Origin: Sphingomonas sp.
GTDB taxonomy: Bacteria; Pseudomonadota; Alphaproteobacteria; Sphingomonadales; Sphingomonadaceae
Assembly: GCA_013816595.1 (NCBI GenBank)
Contig: JACDEB010000002.1
Span: 1 to 64,000 of the forward strand
Length of the DNA stretch: 64,000 nucleotides
Direction of reading: 5' to 3'
In this document: positions 35,145 through 44,530 of the stretch, one piece after another
How the letters are laid out: each line of letters starts with the position of its first letter
Position numbering within the stretch: the first letter of the stretch is position 1
Made by a program: the position numbers and the translations under genes
The notes under the pieces: generated by a model
Told to the model about the DNA's origin: nothing
Databases searched by the model: none
Seen by the model: only the letters and a program-made list of their open reading frames with translations

Positions 35145-35570
35145 GTGGACGCAAACGAACTCGCAGCGGACGTCGCCAGCGCGATGCTCGACGCCGAAGG
35201 AACCGGCCCCGCGTGGGGCATCGTCATCGAGGAAGTGCGCGCTGGCTATGCGCGGGTGTCGATGCTGGTCCGGCCCGACATGCTCAACGGCCACGGAATC
35301 GCTCACGGCGGGATGATCTTCGCGCTTGCCGATAGCGCCTTCGCTTATGTCTGCAACGGTGCCAATCACGCCAGCGTCGCCGCCCAGGCCGGGATCGTCT
35401 TTCTCGGTCAGGCCAGGCACGGCGAAATTCTGGTCGCCGAAGCTCAGGAGGTTGCGCGGGAGGGCAGGGCGGGCGTGACCCGGGTAGCGGTCCGAACGTC
35501 CGACGGCCGGACAATCGCCGAATTCACCGGCTATTCGCGAACCCTGGGCGGTACCGTCATCGACATTTGA
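35145..35570 (+). CDS. paaI: hydroxyphenylacetyl-CoA thioesterase PaaI
   Basis: This 141-residue hotdog-fold protein has [29 protein letters not shown] (about residues 46-75), containing the HGGxxFxLAD motif of PaaI. It hydrolyses CoA esters that stall in the pathway. AAGGA lies 6 bases before GTG 35145. It is the first gene of paaI-A-B-C-E. Confidence 0.92.
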   Translation: MDANELAADVASAMLDAEGTGPAWGIVIEEVRAGYARVSMLVRPDMLNGHGIAHGGMIFALADSAFAYVCNGANHASVAAQAGIVFLGQARHGEILVAEAQEVAREGRAGVTRVAVRTSDGRTIAEFTGYSRTLGGTVIDI

Positions 35571-35602
35571 ACGTTGGGCATTCAGCGACTAGATCGGACA
35601 AT

Positions 35603-36595
35603 ATGTACACCACCGAACTGACCAAGACCGCGAAGATCGAGAATCTCGAAGACCCCGAACTGCTCGAGGCATTCGAGGCGCGGGTCGCGGCCGATGAGTT
35701 CATCGAGCCCAACGACTGGATGCCCGAAGCCTATCGGCGGACCCTGACTCGGCAGATCAGCCAGCACGCGCATAGCGAAATCGTCGGCATGCTGCCCGAG
35801 GGAAACTGGATCAGCCGCGCGCCGTCACTCCGGCGCAAAGCGATTTTGCTCGCCAAGGTTCAGGACGAGGCCGGCCACGGGCTCTACCTCTATTGCGCGG
35901 CCGAGACGCTCGGCACCAGCCGGGAGGAGATGATCCTCGCGCTCCACAGCGGAAAGGCCAAATATAGTACGATCTTCAATTATCCGACGCTGACCTGGGC
36001 CGACATCGGTGCCATCGGCTGGCTCGTCGATGGCGCTGCGATCATGAACCAGGTGCCGCTTCAGCGGACCAGCTACGGGCCTTACGCCCGCGCCATGGTC
36101 CGCATCTGCAAGGAAGAAAGCTTTCATCAGCGCCAGGGCTATGAAATCATGATCGCGCTGGCCAATGGCACGGCGCAGCAAAAGCGAATGGCGCAGGACG
36201 CCTTGAATCGCTGGTGGTGGCCAAGCTTGATGATGTTCGGTCCGCCGGACGACAATTCACCCAACACCGCGCAATCGATGCGCTGGCGGATCAAGCGCGA
36301 AACCAATGACGAACTACGCCAGAAATTCGTCGATATTTCGGTGCCGCAGGCGGAATTTCTGGGGCTGACGGTCCCCGATCCCGATTTGAAGTGGAACGAG
36401 GCCAAGGACGAGGGTCGCGGCGGCTATGATTTCGGAGCGGTCGACTGGGAAGAATTTTACGCGGTGGTCCGCGGCGAAGGCCCGGTCGCCAAGGAGCGGA
36501 TGAAGGCGCGGCGGGATGCCTGGGACGACGGCGCCTGGGTCCGCGACGCTGCTGCTGCCTATGAGGCAAAGCGGCAGCAACGGCTCGCTGCTTGA
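35603..36595 (+). CDS. paaA: 1,2-phenylacetyl-CoA epoxidase subunit A (catalytic)
   Basis: This 330-residue ferritin-like diiron protein has ExxH motifs in [12 protein letters not shown] (about residue 82) and [12 protein letters not shown] (about residue 171), the metal ligands of Paa[20 protein letters not shown] and [16 protein letters not shown] are typical PaaA blocks. It epoxidises the aromatic ring of phenylacetyl-CoA. Start 35603 (MYTTELTK) matches the family. A palindromic repeat separates it from paaB. Confidence 0.96.
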   Translation: MYTTELTKTAKIENLEDPELLEAFEARVAADEFIEPNDWMPEAYRRTLTRQISQHAHSEIVGMLPEGNWISRAPSLRRKAILLAKVQDEAGHGLYLYCAAETLGTSREEMILALHSGKAKYSTIFNYPTLTWADIGAIGWLVDGAAIMNQVPLQRTSYGPYARAMVRICKEESFHQRQGYEIMIALANGTAQQKRMAQDALNRWWWPSLMMFGPPDDNSPNTAQSMRWRIKRETNDELRQKFVDISVPQAEFLGLTVPDPDLKWNEAKDEGRGGYDFGAVDWEEFYAVVRGEGPVAKERMKARRDAWDDGAWVRDAAAAYEAKRQQRLAA

Positions 36596-36600
36596 ACCCC

Positions 36601-36673
36601 GCGCTCACCCTGAGCTTGTCGAAGGGTTTTCTCCAGCGTAGCGCTCGCGTTTCGACAAGCTCAACGTGAGCGC
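36601..36673. repeat. palindromic (REP-like) element between paaA and paaB
   Basis: The 23-base arms 36601-36623 and 36651-36673 are inverted repeats with two mismatches around a 27-base loop. The core TGAGCTTGTCGAA is common in sphingomonad intergenic repeats. It lies after the paaA stop codon and just before the paaB Shine-Dalgarno. Confidence 0.8.
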
Positions 36674-36686
36674 TTTGGAGATGGAG

Positions 36687-36974
36687 ATGAAAGGTCACGA
36701 CTGGCCGCTGTGGGAAGTGTTTGTTCGCGCCAAGGGCGGTCTTTCGCACCGCCACGTCGGCAGCGTTCATGCGCCCGACCCGAAGCTCGCGCTCGCCCAT
36801 GCCCGCGACACCTATACGCGGCGCCAGGAAGGGGTCTCGCTGTGGGTCGTGAAATCGACCGACATCATTGCCTCCGACCCGGCGGAGGCCGGCGAATTGT
36901 TCGAACCCGCGGCGGACAAGGTCTATCGCCATCCGACATTCTACGACATCCCCGACGCAGTGAAGCACATCTAG
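36687..36974 (+). CDS. paaB: 1,2-phenylacetyl-CoA epoxidase subunit B
   Basis: This 95-residue protein has WPLWEVFVRAKGGLSHRHVGSVHAPD, then SLWVVKSTDIIASD, typical of PaaB. GGAG lies 6 bases before ATG 36687. PaaB bridges the PaaA-PaaC heterodimers in the epoxidase. Its stop codon directly precedes the paaC ATG. Confidence 0.94.
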   Translation: MKGHDWPLWEVFVRAKGGLSHRHVGSVHAPDPKLALAHARDTYTRRQEGVSLWVVKSTDIIASDPAEAGELFEPAADKVYRHPTFYDIPDAVKHI

Positions 36975-37817
36975 ATGCCGTCGCTGCCCGCATTTGAAAA
37001 AGACGTCGAGGAAAAGGCCAAAAGCGCCCCCGACACCGGCGCGTTCGACGAGCAGACTCCCGAAGCCGGTTCCGACCCGCTCGAGGACGCTTATTACGAT
37101 TATCTGTGCCGCCTTGGCGACGATGCGCTGATCCTTGGTCAGCGGCTCGGCGAATGGTGCGGTTATGCGCCGGTTCTGGAAGTCGATCTCAGTCTCGCCA
37201 ATCTCGCGCTTGACCTCATCGGTCAGGCGACGATGGCGCTGGGCCACGCCAATAATGGCGACGGCGACGAGCTCGCCTTTCATCGCGACGTGCTCGATTT
37301 TCGCAATTGCCTGTTGGTCGAGCAGCCCAATGGCGATTTCGCCCGGACCATCGCCCGCCAGCTGTTGTTTTCGACCTGGCAGTACATTCTCTATCGCGAA
37401 CTGACCGAGAGCCCCGACAAGTTCCTGCGTGAATTCGCGGCCAAGGCGGTCAAGGAAGTCGCTTATCACCGCGAGCTGGCCAGCGAATGGACCATCCGGC
37501 TTGGCGACGGGACCGAGGACAGCGCCCGGCGCATGGCCGAGGGGCTCGACTGGTGCTGGCGCTTCATTCCGGAATTGTTCGAAGTCGACGAAGAGCTCGA
37601 AGAAATGATCGCTCGCCAGACGGTGCCCGATCCGCGCGGGTTCGAGGCCGAATATTATGCAGCGATCGAAGGCGTGCTGGGCCAAGCGGCGCTTGCAATT
37701 CCACCCGACCAGCGGCCAATTCTCGGTGGCCGCCGAGGGCACCATAGCGAGCACCTCGGCCATCTGCTCGCGGCGATGCAATATCTGCCCAGGACCTATC
37801 CGGACGCCGCCTGGTAA
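36975..37817 (+). CDS. paaC: 1,2-phenylacetyl-CoA epoxidase subunit C (structural)
   Basis: This 280-residue ferritin-like protein has LGDDALILGQRLGEWCGYAPVLE, ANLALDLIGQA, EVAYHRELASEWTIRLGDGTEDS and HSEHLGHLLAAMQYL. An acidic extension of about 35 residues precedes the conserved part. It is the non-catalytic partner of PaaA. Its stop codon overlaps the paaE start; the usual paaD gene is not between them. Confidence 0.94.
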   Translation: MPSLPAFEKDVEEKAKSAPDTGAFDEQTPEAGSDPLEDAYYDYLCRLGDDALILGQRLGEWCGYAPVLEVDLSLANLALDLIGQATMALGHANNGDGDELAFHRDVLDFRNCLLVEQPNGDFARTIARQLLFSTWQYILYRELTESPDKFLREFAAKAVKEVAYHRELASEWTIRLGDGTEDSARRMAEGLDWCWRFIPELFEVDEELEEMIARQTVPDPRGFEAEYYAAIEGVLGQAALAIPPDQRPILGGRRGHHSEHLGHLLAAMQYLPRTYPDAAW

Positions 37818-38890
37818 TGGCCGAGCATTTTCATGCGCTCGAAATTGCCGAAATCGTGCCCGAGACCGACGAAGCGGTATCGATCCGCTTTCATATTCCG
37901 CCCGCGCTTGAGGACGCGTTCAGCTTCAAGGCGGGCCAGCATCTGACCTTGAAAGCCGACATCGAAGGCGCGGAAGTACGGCGCAATTATTCGCTCTGCA
38001 CCGCGCCCGGCGACAAGGATGTGATGGTCACGGTCAAGCGCATCGCCGGTGGCCTTTTCTCCAACTGGGCGGGGGACAATTTGAAGGCCGGGGACACACT
38101 CGATGTCATGGCCCCGCACGGCAGCTTTACCGTGCCCTTCGCGCAAGGCTCGGCGAAACGCTATGTCGGCTTTGCCGGCGGGTCGGGAATTACGCCGATC
38201 ATCTCCCTGATCCGGACCGCCTTGAGCGCAGAGACCGGCAGCCGCTTCACCCTTTTCTACGGCAATCGCGACAGCGTTTCGGTAATCTTTCTCGACGCTT
38301 TGGCCGATCTCAAGGACCGCTTCATGAGCCGGTTCGAACTCTATCATTTCCTCGCCGAGGAGGAGCAGGATATCGAGCTGTTCAACGGCATGCTCGACCA
38401 GGCCACCTGCGCCGCGGCGATCGATCAGCTGGTCGATGACCCGGTTAGCGTCGACGAATGGTTCATTTGCGGGCCCGGCCCGATGATGGACTCAGCCGAA
38501 GCCGCGATCCTCGAGCGCAAGGTCGACAAGGCCCGGGTCCATATCGAGCGCTTCACCGTCGGCCGGCCGTCCGCAGCGGTCGCTGCGGCGTTGCAACAGG
38601 CGCAGGCCGAGGCAGCGGGGCTGAGCGTCTCGGTGACTCTCGACGGGCGCACCCGAAAAGTCGAATTCAACGGCGAGAACATCCTCGACAGCGCACTCGA
38701 AGCCGGGCTGTCCGCGCCCTTCGCGTGCAAGGCCGGGGTGTGCGCGACCTGCCGCGCCAAGGTCATCCGGGGCAAAGTCGAAATGGCGGTCCATTACGGG
38801 CTCAGCGATGAAGAGGTTGCGGCGGCTTACGTGCTCACCTGCCAGTCGGTGCCGGTAGGGGACGGGGTGGCGGTGGATTATGACTCGTGA
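37817..38890 (+). CDS. paaE: 1,2-phenylacetyl-CoA epoxidase subunit E (reductase)
   Basis: This 357-residue protein has an FNR-type FAD/NAD module (RNYSLCT, then GGSGITPIISLIRT, then CGPGPMMDSAE) and a C-terminal plant-type [2Fe-2S] ferredoxin domain. The latter has CKAGVCATC and LTCQ (four Cys). It passes electrons from NADPH to PaaA. The start overlaps the paaC stop codon. Confidence 0.96.
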   Translation: MAEHFHALEIAEIVPETDEAVSIRFHIPPALEDAFSFKAGQHLTLKADIEGAEVRRNYSLCTAPGDKDVMVTVKRIAGGLFSNWAGDNLKAGDTLDVMAPHGSFTVPFAQGSAKRYVGFAGGSGITPIISLIRTALSAETGSRFTLFYGNRDSVSVIFLDALADLKDRFMSRFELYHFLAEEEQDIELFNGMLDQATCAAAIDQLVDDPVSVDEWFICGPGPMMDSAEAAILERKVDKARVHIERFTVGRPSAAVAAALQQAQAEAAGLSVSVTLDGRTRKVEFNGENILDSALEAGLSAPFACKAGVCATCRAKVIRGKVEMAVHYGLSDEEVAAAYVLTCQSVPVGDGVAVDYDS

Positions 38891-40103
38891 AGCGGCTAAT
38901 CGCCCGGTCATGCTGACCGACACCAAAGCGCGGGGACTCGCCGATCTTCCGCCCGTTCAAAGCGACTCGCTGCTGGCGCTGATCGCGCTTGCCGCCGCCG
39001 ACCCGCGCGCCGACAAGATCGATGTCGGGGTCGGCGTGTTCCGCGATGGCGCCGGCAACACCCCGATCCTCAAGGTGATGAAGCAAGCCGAGCAGCGCCT
39101 GCTCGATACCCAGGTCACCAAGGCCTATCTTGGCGGTGCCGGCGACAAAAAATATGCCGAGCTGCTCCGCCCGACCGTGCTCGGCGAACATGCCGCGGAT
39201 GCGCGCATCGCCGGGGTCCAGACGCCGGGCGGCTGCGGTGCGCTTCGGCTCGGGTTCCAGCTCATCGCTCGGGCCAATCCCAAGGCCCGCGTGCTTCTCG
39301 GCACCCCGACCTGGCCCAATCACGCGCCGATCATCGACGGTGTCGCTCTCGAAATCGTCGAATATCCTTATTACGACCGTTCCAGCGGCGCGATCAGCTT
39401 TGCGAAAATGCTCGAAGCGCTCGAGGCCGCGGCCCCGGGCGACGTCGTCTTGCTTCACGGTTGTTGCCACAATCCGACCGGCGCCGACCTCAGCGACGAC
39501 CAGTGGGAGCAGATGACTCAGGTCGTCGCCCGGCGCGGGCTGCTGCCGTTCGTGGATATCGCCTACCAGGGTTTCGGACGCGGGCTTGATGAGGATGGGC
39601 GCGGGTTGCGCGGCCTGCTCACGGCGTGCGACGAGGTCATTGCGGCGCACAGCTGCGACAAGAATTTCAGCGTCTACCGCGACCGCGTCGGGTCGCTGTG
39701 GCTCAAGACCGCAAGCGAGGAATCGACCCGGACGGCGATGGCCCACGTCCTCCAGGATGCGCGCGAGATGTGGTCGATGCCGCCCGATCACGGCGCTGCG
39801 TGCATCCATATCATCCTCGACGACAGCGAACTCCGCGCCCGCTGGCTGGTCGAACTCGCAGCGATGCGCGAGCGCATCAACGCGGTGCGCCGGCGGATCG
39901 CTTCGTTCGACCCGCGCCTCGACTATATCGGTCGCCAGTTCGGCATGTTCTCGCTGCTTCCATTGAGCAGGGATCAGGTGCTCAAGCTGCGCGAGGATCA
40001 TTCGATCTACATGGCCGATAGCGGGCGCTTCAACGTCGTCGGCATGGCCGATGGCGACATCGATCGATTTACCGCGGCGGTCGTGGACGCCATGGATGGC
40101 TGA
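38880..40103 (+). CDS. aromatic amino acid aminotransferase (TyrB/AspC type)
   Basis: This 407-residue fold-type I PLP enzyme has DKIDVGVGVFRDGAGNTPIL, YLGGAGDKKY, and HGCCHNPTGADLSD. It also has SCDKNFSVYRDRVG (PLP Lys about residue 259) and an Arg-bearing C-terminus FSLLPLSRDQVLKLR. The family converts phenylalanine or tyrosine to the 2-oxoacid. It is coupled to paaE (10-base overlap) and to the downstream E1 gene, so it is likely dedicated to phenylalanine/phenylpyruvate. Start 38910 (MLTDTKARG) is also possible. Confidence 0.88.
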   Translation: MTREAANRPVMLTDTKARGLADLPPVQSDSLLALIALAAADPRADKIDVGVGVFRDGAGNTPILKVMKQAEQRLLDTQVTKAYLGGAGDKKYAELLRPTVLGEHAADARIAGVQTPGGCGALRLGFQLIARANPKARVLLGTPTWPNHAPIIDGVALEIVEYPYYDRSSGAISFAKMLEALEAAAPGDVVLLHGCCHNPTGADLSDDQWEQMTQVVARRGLLPFVDIAYQGFGRGLDEDGRGLRGLLTACDEVIAAHSCDKNFSVYRDRVGSLWLKTASEESTRTAMAHVLQDAREMWSMPPDHGAACIHIILDDSELRARWLVELAAMRERINAVRRRIASFDPRLDYIGRQFGMFSLLPLSRDQVLKLREDHSIYMADSGRFNVVGMADGDIDRFTAAVVDAMDG

Positions 40104-42147
40104 GAAGGACCCTGGCCGGGTGTCCGCCAAGGTCGACTGGCGCGAGGTCGCTCGGGTCGTTCTCACCAGCCGCGAGATGGACCGGATCGAGGAGGAAGAA
40201 CTCGTTCCGGCCAAGAAGGTGCTCTACCAATTTTCGGCCCGCGGCCACGATCTGGCGCAGGTCCTGCTCGGACTGCAGCTCAAGGACGGCGATGCCGCCT
40301 GCGGCTATTATCGCTCGCGGCCTTTGCTACTCGCGCTCGGTGTCTCGCTCGCCGATGCGCTCGGCAGCGGGATGGGCTTGGCCGGCGGCTATTCCGACGG
40401 GCGCGACATCGGCGTGGTGTTCAATTACCCGAACCCCGGCGGGGCTCACGCGCTTCCGATGTGCGGCGGGGTCGGCGCTCAATATACGCCGGCGGCGGGT
40501 TGGGCGCAGGCGATCGATTACAAGACCAAAGTGTTGGGCGAGGGTCCCGATGATGCCATCGCGCTGGTCCTTGGGGGCGATGCGAGCTGCGCTACCGGTG
40601 GATTTTGGTCCGCGCTAACAATTGCAACGACGCAACAATTGCCGCTGCTCATTTACGTCGAGGATAATGGCTACGGCATTTCGGTGACGTCGGATTATCA
40701 GACTCCTGGCCGCGACATCGCCGCCAATCTCGCCAGCTTCAGCGGTCTGAAAATCCTCAACGGCGACGGCACCGATCCGCACGAAGCCGCCCGGCTGGTC
40801 GCCGAAGCCGTGACCTATGTCCGGACCCAGCGCGCGCCGCTGCTGCTGCGCGTAACCGTGCCGCGGCTTGAAGGTCACAGCTTCCAGGATACGCAGACCT
40901 ACAAGTCCGAAGCCGAGATTGCGGCGGAATGGGCGCGCGATCCTTTGCCCAAACTCAAGACGTTTTGCGCCGGCCTCCAGCTCGGCGAGGAGCAATGGGG
41001 CGAGATCGAGCGCCGTGTCGAATGGGAAGTCGACGCCGCCCGGGCAGAAGCCGAAGGGCGGGGAATCGCCGACCCCGAGCAGGTCGAGCGCCACGTCTTC
41101 TTCGATGGCCAAATGAGCCAGATCGGCGGCAATGCCGGCCTCTCGCTCGACGGCACCAGCAGCGATCCCGCGCCCGACGGTCAGCGCATCAACATGGTCA
41201 CCGCGATCCGCCGGGTGATCGAGCAAGAGCTTCAGGCCAATCCCAAAATGCTCGTGTTCGGCGAGGATGTCGGACCCAAGGGCGGAGTCCATGCGGTGAC
41301 GCTTGGCCTTCAGGACAAGTTCGGAGTCGAACGCGTGTTCGACACCTCGCTCAATGAGGAAGGCATTGTCGGCCGGGCGGTCGGAATGGCGCTCGCCGGT
41401 TTGTTGCCCGTCCCCGAAATCCAGTTCCGCAAATATGCCGAGCCGGCGACCGAACAGATCCACGATTGCGGGACGATGCGCTGGCGCACCGCCAACCGCT
41501 TCGCGGCGCCGATGGTGCTGCGCGTGCCGGGTGGCTTCTTCAAATGCGGCGACCCGTGGCATTCGATGACCAATGAGGTCGAATTCGTCCACAATCCGGG
41601 GTGGAAAGTGGCGGTTCCGAGCAATGCCGAGGACGCGGTCGGACTGCTCCGGATGAGCCTTCGCGGCCACGACCCGGTGATCTTTTTCGAACATCGCGCA
41701 ATGCTCGACGACATCTGGGCGCGGCGGCCGTGGCCGGGCAACCATTTCGTGCTCGAATTCGGGCGGGCGAACAAGACCCGCGAGGGCAATCAAATCACCA
41801 TCGTCACCTGGGGCGCGATGGTCCCGCGCTGCGAGGCCGCTGCGGACGGGATCAGCGCCGATGTCATCGACCTGCGCAGCCTCAATCCGTGGGACCGCGA
41901 CATGGTCCTCGACAGCGTCCGCCGGACCCGTCGCTGCCTGATCGTGCACGAGGATTTGCGCACCGGAGGCTTTGGTGCGGAGATCGCCGCGGTCGTCGCC
42001 GACGAGGCCTTCCTCGATCTCGACGCACCGGTCGCCCGCGTGACCATGCCCGATATCCCCAGCCCGCATCATCCCAAATTGATGGAATGGACGGTGCCCT
42101 CAGTCGCCCGAATCCGCGCCGAAATCGACCGGCTGGTGGGGTTTTGA
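40096..42147 (+). CDS. fused 2-oxoacid dehydrogenase E1 (alpha plus beta)
   Basis: This 683-residue protein is a fusion of both E1 halves. The alpha part (to about residue 340) carries the ThDP motif GDASCATGGFWSALTIATTQQLPLLIYVEDNGYGIS. The beta part starts at MVTAIRRVIEQELQANPKMLVFGEDVGPKGG and ends with the transketolase C-terminal domain (DLRSLNPWDRDMVLDSV). Its order matches branched-chain or aromatic 2-oxoacid dehydrogenases. It starts 8 bases inside the aminotransferase end and lies 4 bases before E2. In this setting phenylpyruvate is the probable substrate. Confidence 0.9.
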   Translation: MAEKDPGRVSAKVDWREVARVVLTSREMDRIEEEELVPAKKVLYQFSARGHDLAQVLLGLQLKDGDAACGYYRSRPLLLALGVSLADALGSGMGLAGGYSDGRDIGVVFNYPNPGGAHALPMCGGVGAQYTPAAGWAQAIDYKTKVLGEGPDDAIALVLGGDASCATGGFWSALTIATTQQLPLLIYVEDNGYGISVTSDYQTPGRDIAANLASFSGLKILNGDGTDPHEAARLVAEAVTYVRTQRAPLLLRVTVPRLEGHSFQDTQTYKSEAEIAAEWARDPLPKLKTFCAGLQLGEEQWGEIERRVEWEVDAARAEAEGRGIADPEQVERHVFFDGQMSQIGGNAGLSLDGTSSDPAPDGQRINMVTAIRRVIEQELQANPKMLVFGEDVGPKGGVHAVTLGLQDKFGVERVFDTSLNEEGIVGRAVGMALAGLLPVPEIQFRKYAEPATEQIHDCGTMRWRTANRFAAPMVLRVPGGFFKCGDPWHSMTNEVEFVHNPGWKVAVPSNAEDAVGLLRMSLRGHDPVIFFEHRAMLDDIWARRPWPGNHFVLEFGRANKTREGNQITIVTWGAMVPRCEAAADGISADVIDLRSLNPWDRDMVLDSVRRTRRCLIVHEDLRTGGFGAEIAAVVADEAFLDLDAPVARVTMPDIPSPHHPKLMEWTVPSVARIRAEIDRLVGF

Positions 42148-42151
42148 CTCC

Positions 42152-43315
42152 ATGATCGAAGTCCGCGTCCCGGATGAACAGGAAGGCACCAAAGCGGTCG
42201 TCCGTGCCTGGCTCAAGCAGATTGGCGACACCGTCGCGATCAATGACCCGTTGGTTGAGCTCGAAACCGACAAGGTCACCCAGGAGGTTCCGGCACCGGC
42301 GGCGGGGGTGCTGTGCGAGATATTGCTCGACACCGACGCCGAGGCGGTCCCCGGCGCGCTGCTCGGGCGGATTGATGCTGGCCGTTCCCCAGCAAAGGCC
42401 GGGGTCCAGGAGGCGAAGCCTTCCACTGCGATACGTGAAGCGCCCGCTGGCGCTCCTGAACTCCGGCCTTCGCTGGGGAACGAGACCCGCCTCTCTCCCT
42501 CGGTCAAACGCGCGCTTCAGCAGCATGGTATCGACCCCGCGCGGCTGACCGGCACCGGCCGCTCAGGGCGGATCACGCGCGAAGATGTCGACCGCGCGCT
42601 GGCTGGCGGGGCGATACCCGCGACGGCTTCGCCCGGCGACATCCCGCACGATCGGATGCGACTCAAGATCGCCGAAAATATGGTCCGCGCGATGACCGAC
42701 GCGCCGCATGTCACGGCGCTGTTCGAAGCCGATTTCTCAGCCATCGCTGCGCATAAAGCGGCGCTCGCGGCCGCGGGCAACAGGCTCAGCTACACCGCAT
42801 TCATCGTCAAAGCCGCCGCCGAAGCCATGGCCGCCGCTCCGGCGATCAACGGTCGGTGGGAGGAAGACCGAATCGCGGTCTCGCCGACCATCGACATCGG
42901 GGTCGGCACCGCGCTTGGCGACAAGGGACTGGTTGTCCCGGTGGTCAAGGACGCGGGCGGGCTCAGCCTCGCTCAGATCGGCACCCGGCTCGACGACCTC
43001 ACGACCCGCGCCCGCGACGGCAAACTGACCGGCGCCGATGTGTCGGGCGGAAGCTTCACCATTTCCAACCACGGCGTGTCGGGCAGCCTGCTCGCGGCGC
43101 CGATCATCATCCATCAGGGCCAGGCCGCGATCCTCGGAATCGGCAAGCTCCAAAAGCGCGCCGTGGTGCGCTCGGTCGACGGCGCCGACGCCATCGTCAT
43201 CCGGCCGATGGCCTATGTCACCCTGACCATCGACCACCGCGTCGTCGATGGCCACCAGACCAACGCCTGGCTGACCCGCTTCGTCGAAATCCTGGAGACC
43301 TGGCCAGCGGCCTGA
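42152..43315 (+). CDS. 2-oxoacid dehydrogenase E2 (dihydrolipoyl acyltransferase)
   Basis: This 387-residue protein has one lipoyl domain ([21 protein letters not shown], lipoyl-Lys near residue 44), a peripheral subunit-binding domain ([33 protein letters not shown]) and the acyltransferase core ending in [15 protein letters not shown] (catalytic His and Asp). The linker after the lipoyl domain holds a 98-bp palindromic repeat translated in frame (42384-42481). It works with the E1 directly upstream. An E3 (dihydrolipoamide dehydrogenase) gene is not in the window. Confidence 0.92.
   Translation: MIEVRVPDEQEGTKAVVRAWLKQIGDTVAINDPLVELETDKVTQEVPAPAAGVLCEILLDTDAEAVPGALLGRIDAGRSPAKAGVQEAKPSTAIREAPAGAPELRPSLGNETRLSPSVKRALQQHGIDPARLTGTGRSGRITREDVDRALAGGAIPATASPGDIPHDRMRLKIAENMVRAMTDAPHVTALFEADFSAIAAHKAALAAAGNRLSYTAFIVKAAAEAMAAAPAINGRWEEDRIAVSPTIDIGVGTALGDKGLVVPVVKDAGGLSLAQIGTRLDDLTTRARDGKLTGADVSGGSFTISNHGVSGSLLAAPIIIHQGQAAILGIGKLQKRAVVRSVDGADAIVIRPMAYVTLTIDHRVVDGHQTNAWLTRFVEILETWPAA
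42384..42481 (+). repeat. palindromic repeat translated inside the E2 linker
   Basis: The 29-base arms 42384-42412 and 42453-42481 are inverted repeats with only three mismatches (GTTCCCCAGC, then GGCCGG). A small inner hairpin (AGCGCCCGCTGGCGCT) lies in the loop. It resembles mobile intergenic palindromes of sphingomonads but is in a coding region. Confidence 0.8.
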
Positions 43316-43335
43316 ACCTTCGCCGCAGCGGCTAA

Positions 43336-43412
<77 letters not shown>

Positions 43413-43438
43413 GCGATGAGCGCGCGGCTTAGCCGTGA

Positions 43439-44530
43439 CTAGCCGGAGCGGCAAGACGGGTCGAGAAAGCTGGCCAGCGCCCGGTGGAGTTGGAGCCGCT
43501 TCGATCCGACCAGCATTCCGACATGCCCCGACGCAATCGACTCGGTTGGACCCTTTGGCGCGGTCGCCGCGGGGGCGATGCGATCGCTGCCGGCGGTGAG
43601 GTTGAGCAGCGGCACCTCCAGCCGCTCGCTCACCAACGTGCCGCCGACGCGCCATTGGCCCTGGCCCGGCAGATCGGCGCCGAACATGCGCTCGATCAAC
43701 TCCTCGGCAGCGGGGAGGGGCAGCGCCTCGCCCTCATTCGCCCAATCTTCCAGCGCGACGAAGCGCCGGGCCTGGGCGCTTGCGGGATCGAGAGTGTCGA
43801 AATCGGCGAATTTGGCGACGGTGCGCAACGGGTCGAGCGACCAGAAGGCCGCTTGCAGCAATTCCATCGGCAAGGCGCCGAGCGCTTCGGCGCTGGCCCG
43901 GCTGTGCGCCCACAGATTTTCCAGCCCGATGCGCGAATCCTTGGGATAAGCGCCGAAATGCCACGGCCCGGCGAGGTTCGCGACGCGCTCGGCTGGAACC
44001 AGATTGGCGGCGGCAATCGCCATCGTCCCGCCAAGACAATAGCCGATCAGCGCCGGGCACTCGCCGATCGCGCGGATCAACGGCACCAATATCTGCTCGA
44101 CATGGCCCGAAACGCTGAGATCGCGGCGTTCATCGGCCGCGCCCCAATCCAGCAGCAGCACGCGCCGCCCCATTCCGATGACAGCTCCGGCAAGCGAGGT
44201 TTCATCGTCGAGGTCGAGGATCCGCGGCGGATTGATCAGCGACGGCACGAGCACCGCAACAGGCCCGCTGCCGCCGTGATCGCGCAGGCACGCACCGCCG
44301 ATTCGCGCCGCTTCGGGCAGCGTCGGCCGGGCCGGGCCGCGTTCGGCCTGTTCGTAAGCGCGCAAGCCGGCCAGCGCTTTGCGCGCGAGTTGCGGGTCAT
44401 CTTCGCCGGCCTTTCGGACAAGCTCAAGGAACAGCGGCAACGGGCGCGGCGCGCGCTCGCTGTGCGGTTCATGTTGCAGCGCACACTTGTCTGCTATTAG
44501 ATCGCCTTTCGTATTGCTGGAGCTTTTCAT
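43439..44530 (-). CDS. PHA synthase-like alpha/beta hydrolase
   Basis: This protein of about 363 residues has a lipase-box variant [16 protein letters not shown] with Cys as nucleophile, as in PHA synthases. [17 protein letters not shown]-like text ([15 protein letters not shown]), then LLLDWGAAD, resembles class I/III PhaC. The C-terminus has the SDRIAP Asp and GHVGMLVG His regions. It is shorter than class I PhaC (about 590) and lacks most of its N-terminal domain, so polymerase activity is uncertain. ATG 44530 overlaps the divergent phaR start; the true start may be further downstream. Confidence 0.75.
   Translation of the reverse strand: MKSSSNTKGDLIADKCALQHEPHSERAPRPLPLFLELVRKAGEDDPQLARKALAGLRAYEQAERGPARPTLPEAARIGGACLRDHGGSGPVAVLVPSLINPPRILDLDDETSLAGAVIGMGRRVLLLDWGAADERRDLSVSGHVEQILVPLIRAIGECPALIGYCLGGTMAIAAANLVPAERVANLAGPWHFGAYPKDSRIGLENLWAHSRASAEALGALPMELLQAAFWSLDPLRTVAKFADFDTLDPASAQARRFVALEDWANEGEALPLPAAEELIERMFGADLPGQGQWRVGGTLVSERLEVPLLNLTAGSDRIAPAATAPKGPTESIASGHVGMLVGSKRLQLHRALASFLDPSCRSG

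Noticed and set aside
40051-40103. Extended N-terminus of the E1 gene starting at 40051
   Set aside because: It lies in the aminotransferase coding end and lacks homology; ATG 40096 fits the family.
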